Assembly: GCF_900107625.1 (NCBI RefSeq)
Contig: NZ_FNQK01000004.1
Span: forward strand, 124,001-188,000
Length of the DNA stretch: 64,000 nt
Direction of reading: 5' to 3'
Source: Bizionia paragorgiae
GTDB lineage: Bacteria > Bacteroidota > Bacteroidia > Flavobacteriales > Flavobacteriaceae
The translations under genes were made by a program, and so were the position numbers. The notes below the pieces were generated by a model. It ran no database searches and had not been told where the DNA came from. It saw nothing but the letters and a program-made list of their open reading frames with translations. Positions 8,625-16,976 of the stretch are shown here, piece after piece (position 1 is the first letter of the stretch; each line of letters starts with the position of its first letter).

Positions 8625-9824
8625 TTACAGGTTTAGGTCTTCTAAAATTTGACGAAAGGCATTTTTTAAAGCTTCGGTGTCTTCCTGGCTACCATCCATT
8701 TCCAACTTTTTCTCGAACATTTCCATGGGCGTCACATCGGCAACACTTATCCCTGGTTGAAATCCTTCGGAAGCACCACGGACTTTATTTGTAAACATCA
8801 ATTTTGTTTTTACAATCTCGAGATACTCACTATCGAAGTTCTCTACCAAAGCATCCAAATCTTGTCGCGTTTGAATATTTTCATCGGCTTCGGTAACACT
8901 AATTTCCGCTAGGGACCGCAGTGGGGTCTCATGATTATAATTTTGTAATTGTGAGCTCACGTCGTCTAGAGTCCCCTGAAAAGTGACTAAATTTCTAAAT
9001 TTCGGAATCGGTAGAATGGTGACCTCCATAGATTCCCCATCGGTAGAAATGATATTGACTTGCTTGGTTTCTTCCTTTTCACTAAAGCTTAAAGCTACTG
9101 GTGACCCGGAGTAGTAGATGTGTTTGGATGCCGATACAGGATACGGCTTATGAATGTGTCCCAAAGCCACATAGTTGGGGTCATCGCCAAAAATACTACC
9201 GCTAACTCCGGCTTGATTTCCTATTTGAATGTCTCTCATACTTTCTGAAACATGAGCTCCCTGAACATATAAATGTCCCATAACAATAAAGAAGGTATCG
9301 GGATAATGGGTTTTATAATAAGCGTTCACATTAGAGTAATAGGTTTCTAATCCGCCTTTAATCTGCGCTATTTTATCACTATAAGATTCTCCGGCTACCG
9401 ATTTTCGGATATCCCGATCTTTTAAAAAAGGTACAGCAGCCACCACCACGCGCTGGTCGTCTTTAGTATATTCAAAAAACAAATCGCTAATAGCTTCTGG
9501 TGCTCCACCAACCACATCCACATCCAAAACACTTAAAATGTCTTTAGGAGCGTTTAATACCGAAGCGGAATCGTGATTCCCCCCAGTAATAAGCAGTTTA
9601 CAATCGGTTCCTAGCATCCGTTTTAAAAAACTGTAATACTGTTTTAATGAGGCTTGCGAGGGATTGGCTTGATCAAACACATCTCCAGAGACTAAAAGTA
9701 AGTCTATGTTCTGTTCTTTTATGGTCTTTAGTAGCCAATCGAAAAACAAATCGATATCTTGAGATAAATCGGTTTTGTGCAACTGCTTACCAATATGCCA
9801 GTCTGAGGTGTGTAGTATATTCAT
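8625..9824 (-). CDS. sbcD: SbcD exonuclease subunit (Mre11-type nuclease)
   Basis: SbcD is the metallophosphoesterase nuclease of SbcCD. Metal-binding motifs are in order: DWH at 8-10, GDVFD at 47-51, GGNHD at 81-85, GHLYVQGAH and GHIHKPY further on. The protein is 399 residues, as expected for the family. It is the first gene of sbcDC, with sbcC starting 9 bp after its stop. A likely -7 box (TAATTTTG on the minus strand, plus coordinates 9905-9912) lies about 80 bp upstream. The remaining gap up to 10151 holds only that box and a terminator. Confidence 0.97.
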   Translation of the reverse strand: MNILHTSDWHIGKQLHKTDLSQDIDLFFDWLLKTIKEQNIDLLLVSGDVFDQANPSQASLKQYYSFLKRMLGTDCKLLITGGNHDSASVLNAPKDILSVLDVDVVGGAPEAISDLFFEYTKDDQRVVVAAVPFLKDRDIRKSVAGESYSDKIAQIKGGLETYYSNVNAYYKTHYPDTFFIVMGHLYVQGAHVSESMRDIQIGNQAGVSGSIFGDDPNYVALGHIHKPYPVSASKHIYYSGSPVALSFSEKEETKQVNIISTDGESMEVTILPIPKFRNLVTFQGTLDDVSSQLQNYNHETPLRSLAEISVTEADENIQTRQDLDALVENFDSEYLEIVKTKLMFTNKVRGASEGFQPGISVADVTPMEMFEKKLEMDGSQEDTEALKNAFRQILEDLNL

Positions 9825-9904
9825 ATAACTATTAAGTCTTGTAATCTCGTGTTTTGGGTTGATTGCTATCGCTAGTACGTTATAAGGTGTTGACTGCGGA
9901 CCTA

Positions 9905-9912
9905 CAAAATTA
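9905..9912 (-). promoter_or_regulatory. Probable -7 box for sbcD-sbcC
   Basis: The minus strand reads TAATTTTG, a full match to the Bacteroidota TAnnTTTG -7 consensus, about 80 nt upstream of the sbcD start. No clear TTTG -33 box is visible at the usual distance, so this is a motif-only call. Confidence 0.35.
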
Positions 9913-10094
9913 TCAATAATTATATATTCTGTCCTGAAACCATCACTTTATTGTACTACTGAATTGCTCCTGTTTTCAAAAATAGGATTTACTAGGTAAT
10001 TAACTTCAATTTTAATAAGGAATAGCTACCGACTTTAAAGAATTAAGGAATGTAACACTTCTTATTCCGATTAATTTACACCATAAAACTAAAA

Positions 10095-10119
10095 AAGGAC
10101 GCCAATGATTGGCGTCCTT
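10095..10119 (-). terminator. Terminator for the M57 peptidase gene
   Basis: There is a perfect 12-bp stem (10095-10106 with 10108-10119). On the minus strand it is followed by a U-rich tract. It lies 32 nt past the metallopeptidase stop codon. Confidence 0.8.
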
Positions 10120-10151
10120 ATATCTCATTTTATAAAAAACAAGCTCAACTT

Positions 10152-11006
10152 CTAATACATATATTGCAGACCAATAATATCATCACTATCAAATTCTCCA
10201 TTTTCATTAGAGCTAAAACAAGCCACCATAATAGAGTTAGGGTTGTATCCTGAAGATGTCCCTGGAATGGCGATAGCGCCTACACCAGCTGTACCTTCAT
10301 TTGTATTTTGACCACAACTTTGTCTGGTATTCCAATCGGTATGTCTAAAACCTACGGAATGCCCGATTTCATGTGTGATTACGTGCTCTACAACATTGGT
10401 GTCATAATTATCTAGACCATGAATTTGCACGTACTTATATGGTTTTCCATTACTAGGAAAACCTGCCGATCCTCCTGCTCCAGATTGATTAGGGTTATGG
10501 TATACTACCATATCTTTATTTTGGTAATCGGTACCAAAACTAAGCGTAAATGATATAGACACCCCACTTAAGTTATTGTAATTATTTACCGCCCATTGTA
10601 GCGCCGTTTTTTCTTTAGTAGAAAGTCCTTGACCACCACCACCGGTATATCCGATAATAGAAATATTTCTACCATAAGACACGAGATTATTGGTACGATA
10701 ATTTCTATCGGTAACCCCCATTCCAATGTTAAGGTCCATTATTTGCTTCTCGCTCATAATAATATCTTCTTCTACCTGATACATCTCTTTAGTGGAACCG
10801 TCAGGCAATAGAAAGTCAATTTTCTTTACACCATCGGTATTCATATAAAACTCTGCTAGTTTGTTGATAATAACCTCAGGAACTTCGGTAGACTCTGATA
10901 AATCTAAGGTGTTAATTTCCGATTCGTTAAGATCTTCTTTCTGACACGACTGAAAAAACAAGCCTGATGAAATAATTGCTATTATAAGTATTCTATAATT
11001 TTTCAT
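10152..11006 (-). CDS. M57 'HEIGH' zinc metallopeptidase lipoprotein
   Basis: The 284-residue lipoprotein has the lipobox Cys at 21 (FFQSC). The catalytic site is HEIGHSVGFRH at 212-222: His212, His216 and His222 bind zinc and Glu213 is the base. This is the signature of peptidase family M57 (dual-action HEIGH peptidases), which is common in Bacteroidota. A glycine-rich loop (TGGGGQG) precedes the catalytic domain. It is likely exported and surface- or periplasm-bound, degrading extracellular protein. The upstream region carries two separate palindromes (11042-11055 and 11163-11182) and a good -7 box; a terminator follows. The gene is monocistronic. Confidence 0.9.
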   Translation of the reverse strand: MKNYRILIIAIISSGLFFQSCQKEDLNESEINTLDLSESTEVPEVIINKLAEFYMNTDGVKKIDFLLPDGSTKEMYQVEEDIIMSEKQIMDLNIGMGVTDRNYRTNNLVSYGRNISIIGYTGGGGQGLSTKEKTALQWAVNNYNNLSGVSISFTLSFGTDYQNKDMVVYHNPNQSGAGGSAGFPSNGKPYKYVQIHGLDNYDTNVVEHVITHEIGHSVGFRHTDWNTRQSCGQNTNEGTAGVGAIAIPGTSSGYNPNSIMVACFSSNENGEFDSDDIIGLQYMY

Positions 11007-11041
11007 TTTATTTTAGGGAATTTAATTATTAATTAATGACC

Positions 11042-11055
11042 TGTTTACGTAAACA
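11042..11055. promoter_or_regulatory. Perfect 14-bp palindrome in the peptidase leader
   Basis: TGTTTACGTAAACA is a perfect palindrome located 36-49 bp upstream of the peptidase start codon, downstream of the predicted transcription start. Its position suits an operator or leader element. No regulator can be named. Confidence 0.4.
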
Positions 11056-11135
11056 ATAAGCATAATTCATCACTACCAGTTGTTTATAAATGAGAACTGA
11101 CAAACTATGATTTTAGAATAAATTTATTTCTTGAC

Positions 11136-11182
11136 CAAATGTACTATTTATAAAATAAATCGATTACGGCAAAAACCGTAAT
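11136..11182 (-). promoter_or_regulatory. Promoter of the M57 peptidase with ATTACGG/CCGTAAT palindrome
   Basis: The minus strand has TACATTTG (11143-11136), a full TAnnTTTG match. A 20-bp palindrome with 7-bp arms, ATTACGG-N6-CCGTAAT (11163-11182), lies 19 bp upstream. Its centre is 41-42 bp from the predicted start of transcription, where class II activators bind. The layout matches the three elements upstream of the small exported-protein genes in 1.6-3.5 kb. The rest of the gap 11007-11382 shows nothing else that I can support. Confidence 0.55.
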
Positions 11183-11382
11183 CCACAACAATTCTGTTAA
11201 AATCATGAATAAAACCCATTGTTTTAGCTAATAAAATAATTTATAATTAACACGTACACTTTTGCCATAACCTTCTAAAGGTTGAGAACTAGCCTATAAG
11301 TGGCTGTGTTATTAAATAATATAAACCGATGAAACATTTATTATGATCTTCTATAAATCGTAGCTCGTAATACTGTACTTAT

Positions 11383-12165
11383 TTAGCGTAGGGATTCTAG
11401 CTCCTTTAAAATTAGAGGCATGCTTTTTTTAGCTTCTTCGTAGCCCATTTGATAGATAAGGGCTGCTTTCTTCATATCGAAAGTATTGTAGCTGTCCAAC
11501 GCTTGAGGAAGAATGATACGGTTACAGTGATCTAGTTTTTGAAGCGAGGTATAACTGGTAGCAATTTCATACACCCGCTCCATCACATTTAAGGTATTGG
11601 TTATGTGTTTTGCTTCGGTATCCTTTATCGGGTTAACGTAAGACCCTAAAATATAATCGCATTTATTAAGTAGGGGTTCTATAGGGAAGTTATTAATCAC
11701 CCCACCATCTACATAAAGGTCATCACCAATTTTATAGGGTGAAAATACTAAAGGAAAAGCTGACGATGACAGGATAGTATCTACCAATGGGCCTTTACTA
11801 AAAATCCGTGTCTGTCCCTTTATTAGATCCGTAGCATTAATAAACAAGGTTATGGGAAGCGACTCGTAGGTATCGACATCAAAAAAGGTTTGAAATTGCG
11901 CTTTAAAACGTGCCAAATCGATTAACCCCGGTTTTCCAAAGGCGAAATTAGAAAAACTAAAAAGCGAAACCTTTTGAAAAATAGCGAAGATCTCATCGGC
12001 TGTTTTCCCAGAAGCATATAGAGCCCCTACCATAGCCCCAGCACTACATCCTGAAATACAATCCGGGTAAATATCATGCTCTTCTAAAGCTTTTAGTAAC
12101 CCGATATGAGCCACACCTTTAACACCTCCACCTGATAATACTAATCCTATTTTATAGGGATTCAT
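11383..12165 (-). CDS. Patatin-like phospholipase (RssA/YchK type)
   Basis: The 260-residue protein is a patatin-fold serine lipid acyl hydrolase. The oxyanion loop SGGGVKG is at 11-17, the nucleophile elbow GCSAG is at 39-43 (Ser41), and the catalytic Asp sits in 'YVDGGVINNFP'. Length and order fit the stand-alone bacterial RssA/YchK subgroup rather than longer outer-membrane patatins. No signal peptide is seen, so it should act in the cytoplasm or at the inner membrane on phospholipid substrates. It is flanked by gaps on both sides and is apparently monocistronic. Confidence 0.9.
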   Translation of the reverse strand: MNPYKIGLVLSGGGVKGVAHIGLLKALEEHDIYPDCISGCSAGAMVGALYASGKTADEIFAIFQKVSLFSFSNFAFGKPGLIDLARFKAQFQTFFDVDTYESLPITLFINATDLIKGQTRIFSKGPLVDTILSSSAFPLVFSPYKIGDDLYVDGGVINNFPIEPLLNKCDYILGSYVNPIKDTEAKHITNTLNVMERVYEIATSYTSLQKLDHCNRIILPQALDSYNTFDMKKAALIYQMGYEEAKKSMPLILKELESLR

Positions 12166-12607
12166 AAGCCTAATTTTATGGTATACCTGTTTATGAATAA
12201 GTCCGTTAACGTCAACAGTATTTTTTTATTTGCGACGGCACACGTATTGAAAACCCGCTGCAGAACGCAAGCTGTAATAATCGAGTACAATATCCGACCA
12301 ATAGTTGAGTTGCACAAAAAATTGTACTATGAAAATAGAACTAAACCAAGTGGTAATATTTCAAAATAAATGTTTTTAAGACTGAACAACCTATTCCATA
12401 TCCCTTGTTTAAACTATCGTGATATGTATGATATACAAAATACTACACATCCATTTAATCATGTAGACTAATATCAAAATATATAAGGGATTTTTAAAAA
12501 TAAACAAAAGCGTGCAATAGCACAATGCAACAATTCCCTTTACCCAACAAAAAAGCCTTCTAAATAGAAGGCTTTTTTTATAGTATTAGGTATGTATCAT
12601 TAGATAA
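12166..12607. other. Intergenic gap between patatin gene and hisS
   Basis: Apart from the hisS terminator at 12549-12578, I see nothing functional here. A 63-codon plus-strand frame (12178-12369) has no family resemblance or promoter and is treated as chance. Confidence 0.5.
12549..12578 (-). terminator. Terminator of hisS
   Basis: A perfect 14-bp stem (12549-12562 with 12565-12578) has A6/T6 ends, so it has a U-tract in both directions. It lies 30 nt past the hisS stop. Confidence 0.8.
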
Positions 12608-13978
12608 CTAACTAAGTTTAGCCACTAACAGCTCTAGATTAAGCGTTGTTTGTTCGCCTGTAGCCATATTTTTTAGGGTAAAGCTGTTGTTCTTAAGCTC
12701 CTCTTCACCCACCAACACAACAAATGGAATAGCACGTCTGTTAGCGTAATTCATCTGCTTTTTCATTTTTGCTGCATCAGGATACAATTCGGCATTCACA
12801 GCATGTTCGCGTAGACTTTGGACTGCTTTTAAGCACGCTAAGGCTTCATTATCACCAAAATTAATAAATAAGACTTCTGTAGATTTAGTTATGGTATCTG
12901 GAAACAGGTTCAATTCTTCAAGCACCAAATAGATACGATCGAGTCCGAAACTAATTCCTACCCCACTCACATTTTTAAGTCCGAAGATCCCCGTTAAATC
13001 ATCATAGCGACCACCGCCACCAATAGAGCCCATTTTGACGCCTTTAGGTGCAGCCACTTCAAAAATAGCACCGGTATAGTAATTCAATCCGCGTGCAAGG
13101 GTCACATCCAACTGCAGGGTTGCCGTTTTTAATCCTAAAGCACTAATGGTTTTATTAATAGTGCTTAATTCTTCAATCCCTTTCGCGCCTTCTTCCGAAG
13201 TACTTAAAATACCTTTTAAACTGTCGATCTGCGATTCGAAAGACCCAGAAATACTAAAAAGCGGTTGCAGCTTTTCTATGCCCTCTTGAGAAATCCCTTT
13301 GGCAAGCATTTCTTCTTTTACTTTCTCCTCTCCTATTTTGTCTAGCTTATCTAAAGCCACAGTAAAATCGATAAGCTTATCGCTAGCACCAATGACTTCT
13401 GCAATACCAGATAGTATTTTTCGGTTGTTGATTTTAATGGTTACCCCTTCTAATTTTAAAGCAGAAAACACGTGGTCATACAACTGGATAAACTCCACTT
13501 CTTGCAATAAAGAATCACTACCAACCACATCGGCATCACACTGATAGAACTCTCTAAAACGTCCTTTTTGCGGACGGTCGGCTCTCCAAACCGGTTGAAT
13601 TTGGTAGCGTTTAAACGGGAATTCAATCTCGTTTTGATGTTGTACCACGTAACGCGCAAAAGGCACAGTTAAATCGTAGCGCAAAGCCTTCTCTGAGATC
13701 TTTGGCGTCGTGGCATTCGAGTTTTTTTCACGGTATAGCGCATCATCCACTTTAGATAAATAATCACCAGAATTTAAAATCTTAAAAATTAAGCGATCGC
13801 CTTCCTCGCCATACTTTCCCATCAAGGTATCGGAATTCTCAAAACTCGGTGTTTCTATCGGTTGAAATCCGAAACGTTCAAACTGAGATTTTATCGTACT
13901 AAAAATATAATTTCTTTTAGCCACTTGTTCGGGGTTAAAATCTCTTGTGCCTTTAGGTATACTTGGTTTCTGTGCCAT
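12608..13978 (-). CDS. hisS: Histidyl-tRNA synthetase
   Basis: HisS charges tRNA-His in the cytoplasm. This is a class II enzyme of 456 residues. The N-terminus has '[11 protein letters not shown]', motif 2 is '[19 protein letters not shown]', the histidine-specific loop is '[14 protein letters not shown]', motif 3 is '[11 protein letters not shown]', and a C-terminal anticodon-binding domain ends the protein. The length is slightly above the bacterial norm of about 420, through a mid-domain expansion typical of Bacteroidota HisS. A -7 box lies about 90 bp upstream and a strong terminator follows. Confidence 0.96.
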   Translation of the reverse strand: MAQKPSIPKGTRDFNPEQVAKRNYIFSTIKSQFERFGFQPIETPSFENSDTLMGKYGEEGDRLIFKILNSGDYLSKVDDALYREKNSNATTPKISEKALRYDLTVPFARYVVQHQNEIEFPFKRYQIQPVWRADRPQKGRFREFYQCDADVVGSDSLLQEVEFIQLYDHVFSALKLEGVTIKINNRKILSGIAEVIGASDKLIDFTVALDKLDKIGEEKVKEEMLAKGISQEGIEKLQPLFSISGSFESQIDSLKGILSTSEEGAKGIEELSTINKTISALGLKTATLQLDVTLARGLNYYTGAIFEVAAPKGVKMGSIGGGGRYDDLTGIFGLKNVSGVGISFGLDRIYLVLEELNLFPDTITKSTEVLFINFGDNEALACLKAVQSLREHAVNAELYPDAAKMKKQMNYANRRAIPFVVLVGEEELKNNSFTLKNMATGEQTTLNLELLVAKLS

Positions 13979-14068
13979 ATCAAGGTCCTGAAAACAGGAT
14001 GTTAATTTTAATTTATACTAGTAACAACACGTGGCGACCAAGGGCCGACAAACGCGTGTTTTGTTTTA

Positions 14069-14076
14069 CAAAAATA
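14069..14076 (-). promoter_or_regulatory. Probable -7 box for hisS
   Basis: The minus strand reads TATTTTTG, matching TAnnTTTG. It would give a leader of about 85 nt to the hisS start at 13978. The -33 box is not clear. Confidence 0.4.
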
Positions 14077-14154
14077 ATCGTTTTTAATGAGACTTATTTA
14101 CGTCTTATTTCACTTTTTAGAATACGTCGGCTATCACATTAACGGGTCGCAGTA

Positions 14155-14622
14155 TTAATTGATAAGCTTATACATATAATTGTACAGCTCCCCTTTAGTA
14201 ATATTAGCGCCTTGCTGAATTAAAGTGAATTTATCAAGGTTGCGTTCTTCCGAATACGCTTTATGCGCTTGAACAAACTCCACACGATCATCCATTAAGT
14301 TTTCACGCAGCCAATTAAAGCCTTCTGTAGTACTTAAATCGACATCACTTTTCACTTTGATACCAATAAGATGCATTTGATCTTCGTTTAAAGCAAACAA
14401 GTGAATGCTTTGTGGTGAGATATGCTCTAAATATTTCGCTTGATTTAGAACGCCTTCCCAAATTAAATCGCTAAACACATCTAATTCTAATTCGGCAACT
14501 TCCGGTTTATTCTTTTTTAGTTCTTCCCACTCGCTTGCCGTAATGGTTTGCGAGGCTAGGAAATTTATAAACTCTTGGTGTAATTCTTCAAATTGTTCTT
14601 TGGTCAATCTTGCGTATTTCAT
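14155..14622 (-). CDS. DUF6495 family protein
   Basis: The 155-residue cytoplasmic protein has no signal or membrane segment. It is rich in helices and acidic residues (KYARLTKEQFEELHQEFINFLASQ at the start, DVFSDLIWEGVLNQAKYLEHISPQ in the middle). It corresponds to DUF6495, a small family found in Flavobacteriia without known function. It lies between hisS and a GDPD lipoprotein gene on the same strand, 50 bp downstream of the latter, so the two may share a transcript. Confidence 0.8.
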   Translation of the reverse strand: MKYARLTKEQFEELHQEFINFLASQTITASEWEELKKNKPEVAELELDVFSDLIWEGVLNQAKYLEHISPQSIHLFALNEDQMHLIGIKVKSDVDLSTTEGFNWLRENLMDDRVEFVQAHKAYSEERNLDKFTLIQQGANITKGELYNYMYKLIN

Positions 14623-14672
14623 CTAAAAAATAATTGCGTTTTGTTTTACGTTTTAATTGCTTTTGTATGGTA

Positions 14673-15569
14673 TTACTCAATCAGTTGTAATGCTTTTGCC
14701 GCTGCAAAAGGACGATCGGTAGCAAAGACATCGACCCCTTTTTTATGCCACACTTTATATAAACTATCCCCCCTAGCTTCGGCTTGCTTATCTAAGTTTC
14801 CTAAAGTCCCTAAGATGGTTTTAATCCCTTCCTTATGAATGGCTTTAAAAAGATCGTCCGACGATAAGCGGGTTCCTGTAAAAGCCAACAGATTTTGACT
14901 CGGAATAGACGAGTTTAAAATGCGATTAAACTCCTTCATATTTCGTGCTGACACAGATAGTAATAAGTCGGGCGCTAATTTATAAGCCGCTAGTGCTTGT
15001 TGCATGTCATAGGTGATAATAACACAAACATCTTCTGCTTGTTCTGCTCTAATAGCAGCGATAACACTTTTAATACCCACACTTTTTTTAATATCAACCG
15101 TTAACACCACGTTATTGGCTTTTGCCCATTTTAAGACCTCCGAAAACAAAGGGATTTTATAGGGCGTCACTTTGCCATAATCATCTTTTAAATGATAAGC
15201 AAGCACCTCGTTATAGGTCTGATTAATTAGTGATCCTGTTCCTGTTGTTGTGCGGTCTATACTAGAATCGTGTAAGAGCACAAGAACATCATCTTTTGTT
15301 TTCGCAACATCAATCTCAAAGATGGCTGAGATACTATCACTCACGTATTTTAGGGTCTCCAAACTGTTCTCTGGATAGTTTTTTAAGCCTTTACCTCCGC
15401 GGTGAACACTAATTATAGGGTCCTGGCCTTCCTTATATTTAAAGGTCTGGAGTAACACCGATGGTTTTACCTCTGGTGTTTGAGTGATTTGTGTGTCGCT
15501 AATGGTTTTTGGTTCGTTTTTACACGCCAATAACCCCAAAACGGCAACGATTACATATAAATATCTCAT
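14673..15569 (-). CDS. Glycerophosphodiester phosphodiesterase family lipoprotein
   Basis: The 298-residue lipoprotein (lipobox LLAC, Cys16) has a GDPD TIM-barrel domain. Catalytic features are 'HRGG...PENSLE', 'EIDVAKTKDDVLVLLHDSSIDRTT' (Glu and Asp metal ligands and the second His), and 'TVDIK' further on. The family hydrolyses glycerophosphodiesters to glycerol-3-phosphate and an alcohol, here outside the cytoplasmic membrane. The C-terminal 'GVDVFATDRPFAA' is the usual barrel closure. It may be co-transcribed with the DUF6495 gene. Confidence 0.9.
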   Translation of the reverse strand: MRYLYVIVAVLGLLACKNEPKTISDTQITQTPEVKPSVLLQTFKYKEGQDPIISVHRGGKGLKNYPENSLETLKYVSDSISAIFEIDVAKTKDDVLVLLHDSSIDRTTTGTGSLINQTYNEVLAYHLKDDYGKVTPYKIPLFSEVLKWAKANNVVLTVDIKKSVGIKSVIAAIRAEQAEDVCVIITYDMQQALAAYKLAPDLLLSVSARNMKEFNRILNSSIPSQNLLAFTGTRLSSDDLFKAIHKEGIKTILGTLGNLDKQAEARGDSLYKVWHKKGVDVFATDRPFAAAKALQLIE

Positions 15570-15610
15570 GACTTTTTTAAATTAAAGGTACCCAGAAAAA
15601 TGGATATAAA

Positions 15611-15641
15611 AAATGCGCTTCTAAATTTTAGAAGCGCATTT
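15611..15641 (-). terminator. Terminator of the rpsF-rpsR-rplI operon
   Basis: A 15-bp perfect stem (15611-15625 with 15627-15641) is flanked by A and T runs. It lies 36 nt past the rplI stop. Confidence 0.85.
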
Positions 15642-15676
15642 AAAAATCAGATTGTAAAATCTGTTAGTGTTTTGTA

Positions 15677-16129
15677 TTAAGCTTGCGCTGCTACAACTTC
15701 GAATTCTAAGTCAACAGTTACTTCTCTGTGTAAACGAATAATGGCATTGTATTTACCAGTACGTTTTACAGCTCCACCAATAACATTGATGTATTTTTTC
15801 TCTATTGATTGTCCTTCTTTTGCTATTGCTTCAGCAACATCAATGTTGTTTACAGAACCAAATAATTTGTCTCCTGCTCCAACTTTAGAAGCTATTTTAA
15901 TATCTAAAGCTTTAAGTGCATCTGCAACTTTGTTAGCTTCTTCAACTATTTTTTGTTCTTTATAGGCACGTTGCTTTAAGTTTTCAGCTAAAACTTTCTT
16001 TGCAGAAGCTGTAGCTAAAATAGCACTACCTGTAGGAATTAAAAAGTTTCTACCATAACCGTTCTTAACCGTTACAACATCGTCTTTAAATCCTAAATTT
16101 TCAACGTCTTGTTTTAATATAAGTTCCAT
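15677..16129 (-). CDS. rplI: Ribosomal protein bL9
   Basis: bL9 binds 23S rRNA in the large subunit. The protein is 150 residues, normal for the family, with the N-terminal 'MELILKQDVENLGFKDDVVTVKNGYGRNFLIP' block that defines L9, a long connecting helix (AKKVLAENLKQRAYKEQKIVEEA) and the C-terminal domain. It is the last gene of rpsF-rpsR-rplI, 13 bp after rpsR, followed by a strong terminator. Unlike many bacteria, no ssb lies between rpsF and rpsR. Confidence 0.98.
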   Translation of the reverse strand: MELILKQDVENLGFKDDVVTVKNGYGRNFLIPTGSAILATASAKKVLAENLKQRAYKEQKIVEEANKVADALKALDIKIASKVGAGDKLFGSVNNIDVAEAIAKEGQSIEKKYINVIGGAVKRTGKYNAIIRLHREVTVDLEFEVVAAQA

Positions 16130-16142
16130 AGTTACTGGTATT

Positions 16143-16439
16143 TTATTTTAATAAATCTGTTACGTAAGGTAATAACGCTAAGTGACGCGCTCTTTTTACT
16201 GCTACAGATACTTTTCTTTGGTACTTTAAAGAAGTTCCTGTTAAACGTCTTGGTAAAATTTTACCTTGCTCGTTAATAAAACCTAATAACCAATCTGCAT
16301 CTTTATAATCTACGTATTTAATACCAGATTTTTGGAAACGACAGTACTTTTTAGCCTTATTAGTTTCTATATTTAAAGGAGTTAAATATCTGATTTCTCC
16401 TTCTTTTTTTCCTTTTGCTTGTTGTTCTATAGATGCCAT
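16143..16439 (-). CDS. rpsR: Ribosomal protein bS18
   Basis: bS18 is part of the small-subunit platform beside bS6. The protein is 98 residues with the diagnostic '[17 protein letters not shown]' and '[12 protein letters not shown]...[20 protein letters not shown]'. It starts 2 bp after rpsF and 13 bp before rplI. In Bacteroidota, S18 with S6 and S21 is thought to help occlude the anti-Shine-Dalgarno end of 16S rRNA, consistent with the weak ribosome-binding sites in this window. Confidence 0.98.
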   Translation of the reverse strand: MASIEQQAKGKKEGEIRYLTPLNIETNKAKKYCRFQKSGIKYVDYKDADWLLGFINEQGKILPRRLTGTSLKYQRKVSVAVKRARHLALLPYVTDLLK

Positions 16440-16441
16440 AA

Positions 16442-16780
16442 TTATGCTTTTTGTTTTAATTTAGCTCTTCTTCTCTCAGCCCACGAAATCGCATGCTTGT
16501 CTAAAGTAACTGTTAAGTAACGCATAAAACGCTCATCACGTCTAAACTCAATTTCTAAAGGTTTGATAACTTCACCTTCTACTTGGTACTCAAATAAGTG
16601 GTAGAATCCACTTTTTTTGTTCTGAATTGGGTATGCTAACTTCTTTAAGCCCCAATCTTCTTTTGATACCATCTTAGCTCCTCTAGAAACAAGAAAATCT
16701 TCGTATTTCTGTACTGTTTCCTTTATCTGAGTTTCAGATAAAACGGGATTTAAGATGAAAACAGTTTCATAATGATTCAT
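16442..16780 (-). CDS. rpsF: Ribosomal protein bS6
   Basis: bS6 is a small-subunit platform protein that forms a heterodimer with bS18. The protein is 112 residues, opening '[18 protein letters not shown]' and containing '[22 protein letters not shown]' and '[12 protein letters not shown]', all standard S6 signatures. It is the first gene of the operon. A good promoter lies just upstream, so the leader is only about 24 nt, too short for the S6:S18 mRNA-binding leader described in some other phyla. Confidence 0.98.
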   Translation of the reverse strand: MNHYETVFILNPVLSETQIKETVQKYEDFLVSRGAKMVSKEDWGLKKLAYPIQNKKSGFYHLFEYQVEGEVIKPLEIEFRRDERFMRYLTVTLDKHAISWAERRRAKLKQKA

Positions 16781-16809
16781 AAAAATCTATTTTATTGTTA
16801 AATTGGGTG

Positions 16810-16840
16810 CAAAAATACTTATTATTATTAAATAACACAA
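16810..16840 (-). promoter_or_regulatory. Promoter of rpsF-rpsR-rplI
   Basis: On the minus strand a TTG (-33, 16840-16838) is followed after 20 bp by TATTTTTG (-7, 16817-16810). Predicted transcription start is near 16804, about 24 nt ahead of rpsF. Confidence 0.55.
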
Positions 16841-16914
16841 CATTATTTTAAATTAAAAACAGAGGTTTTTTAGCTCTTAATTTTATGTTAACAAAAACAC
16901 TTTATCGACCTTTC

Positions 16915-16945
16915 TTGTTTTTTATCCCAATATTTTGTACTATTG
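16915..16945 (+). promoter_or_regulatory. Promoter of the LytTR regulator gene
   Basis: TTG at 16915-16917 and TACTATTG (one mismatch to TAnnTTTG) at 16938-16945 are 20 bp apart. A shorter TATTTTG at 16931 is an alternative -7. Either places the transcription start past 16935, ruling out an upstream start codon there and favouring the ATG at 16977. Confidence 0.45.
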
Positions 16946-16976
16946 TCGATACCTAAACCAAAATATTCAAATCGCT

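Noticed and set aside
12178-12369. 63-codon plus-strand frame between the patatin gene and hisS
   Set aside because: No promoter, no family resemblance, mixed composition; looks like chance in a gap.
16935-16976. Longer start for the LytTR regulator
   Set aside because: The promoter overlaps this extension and the receiver domain starts at the inner ATG.
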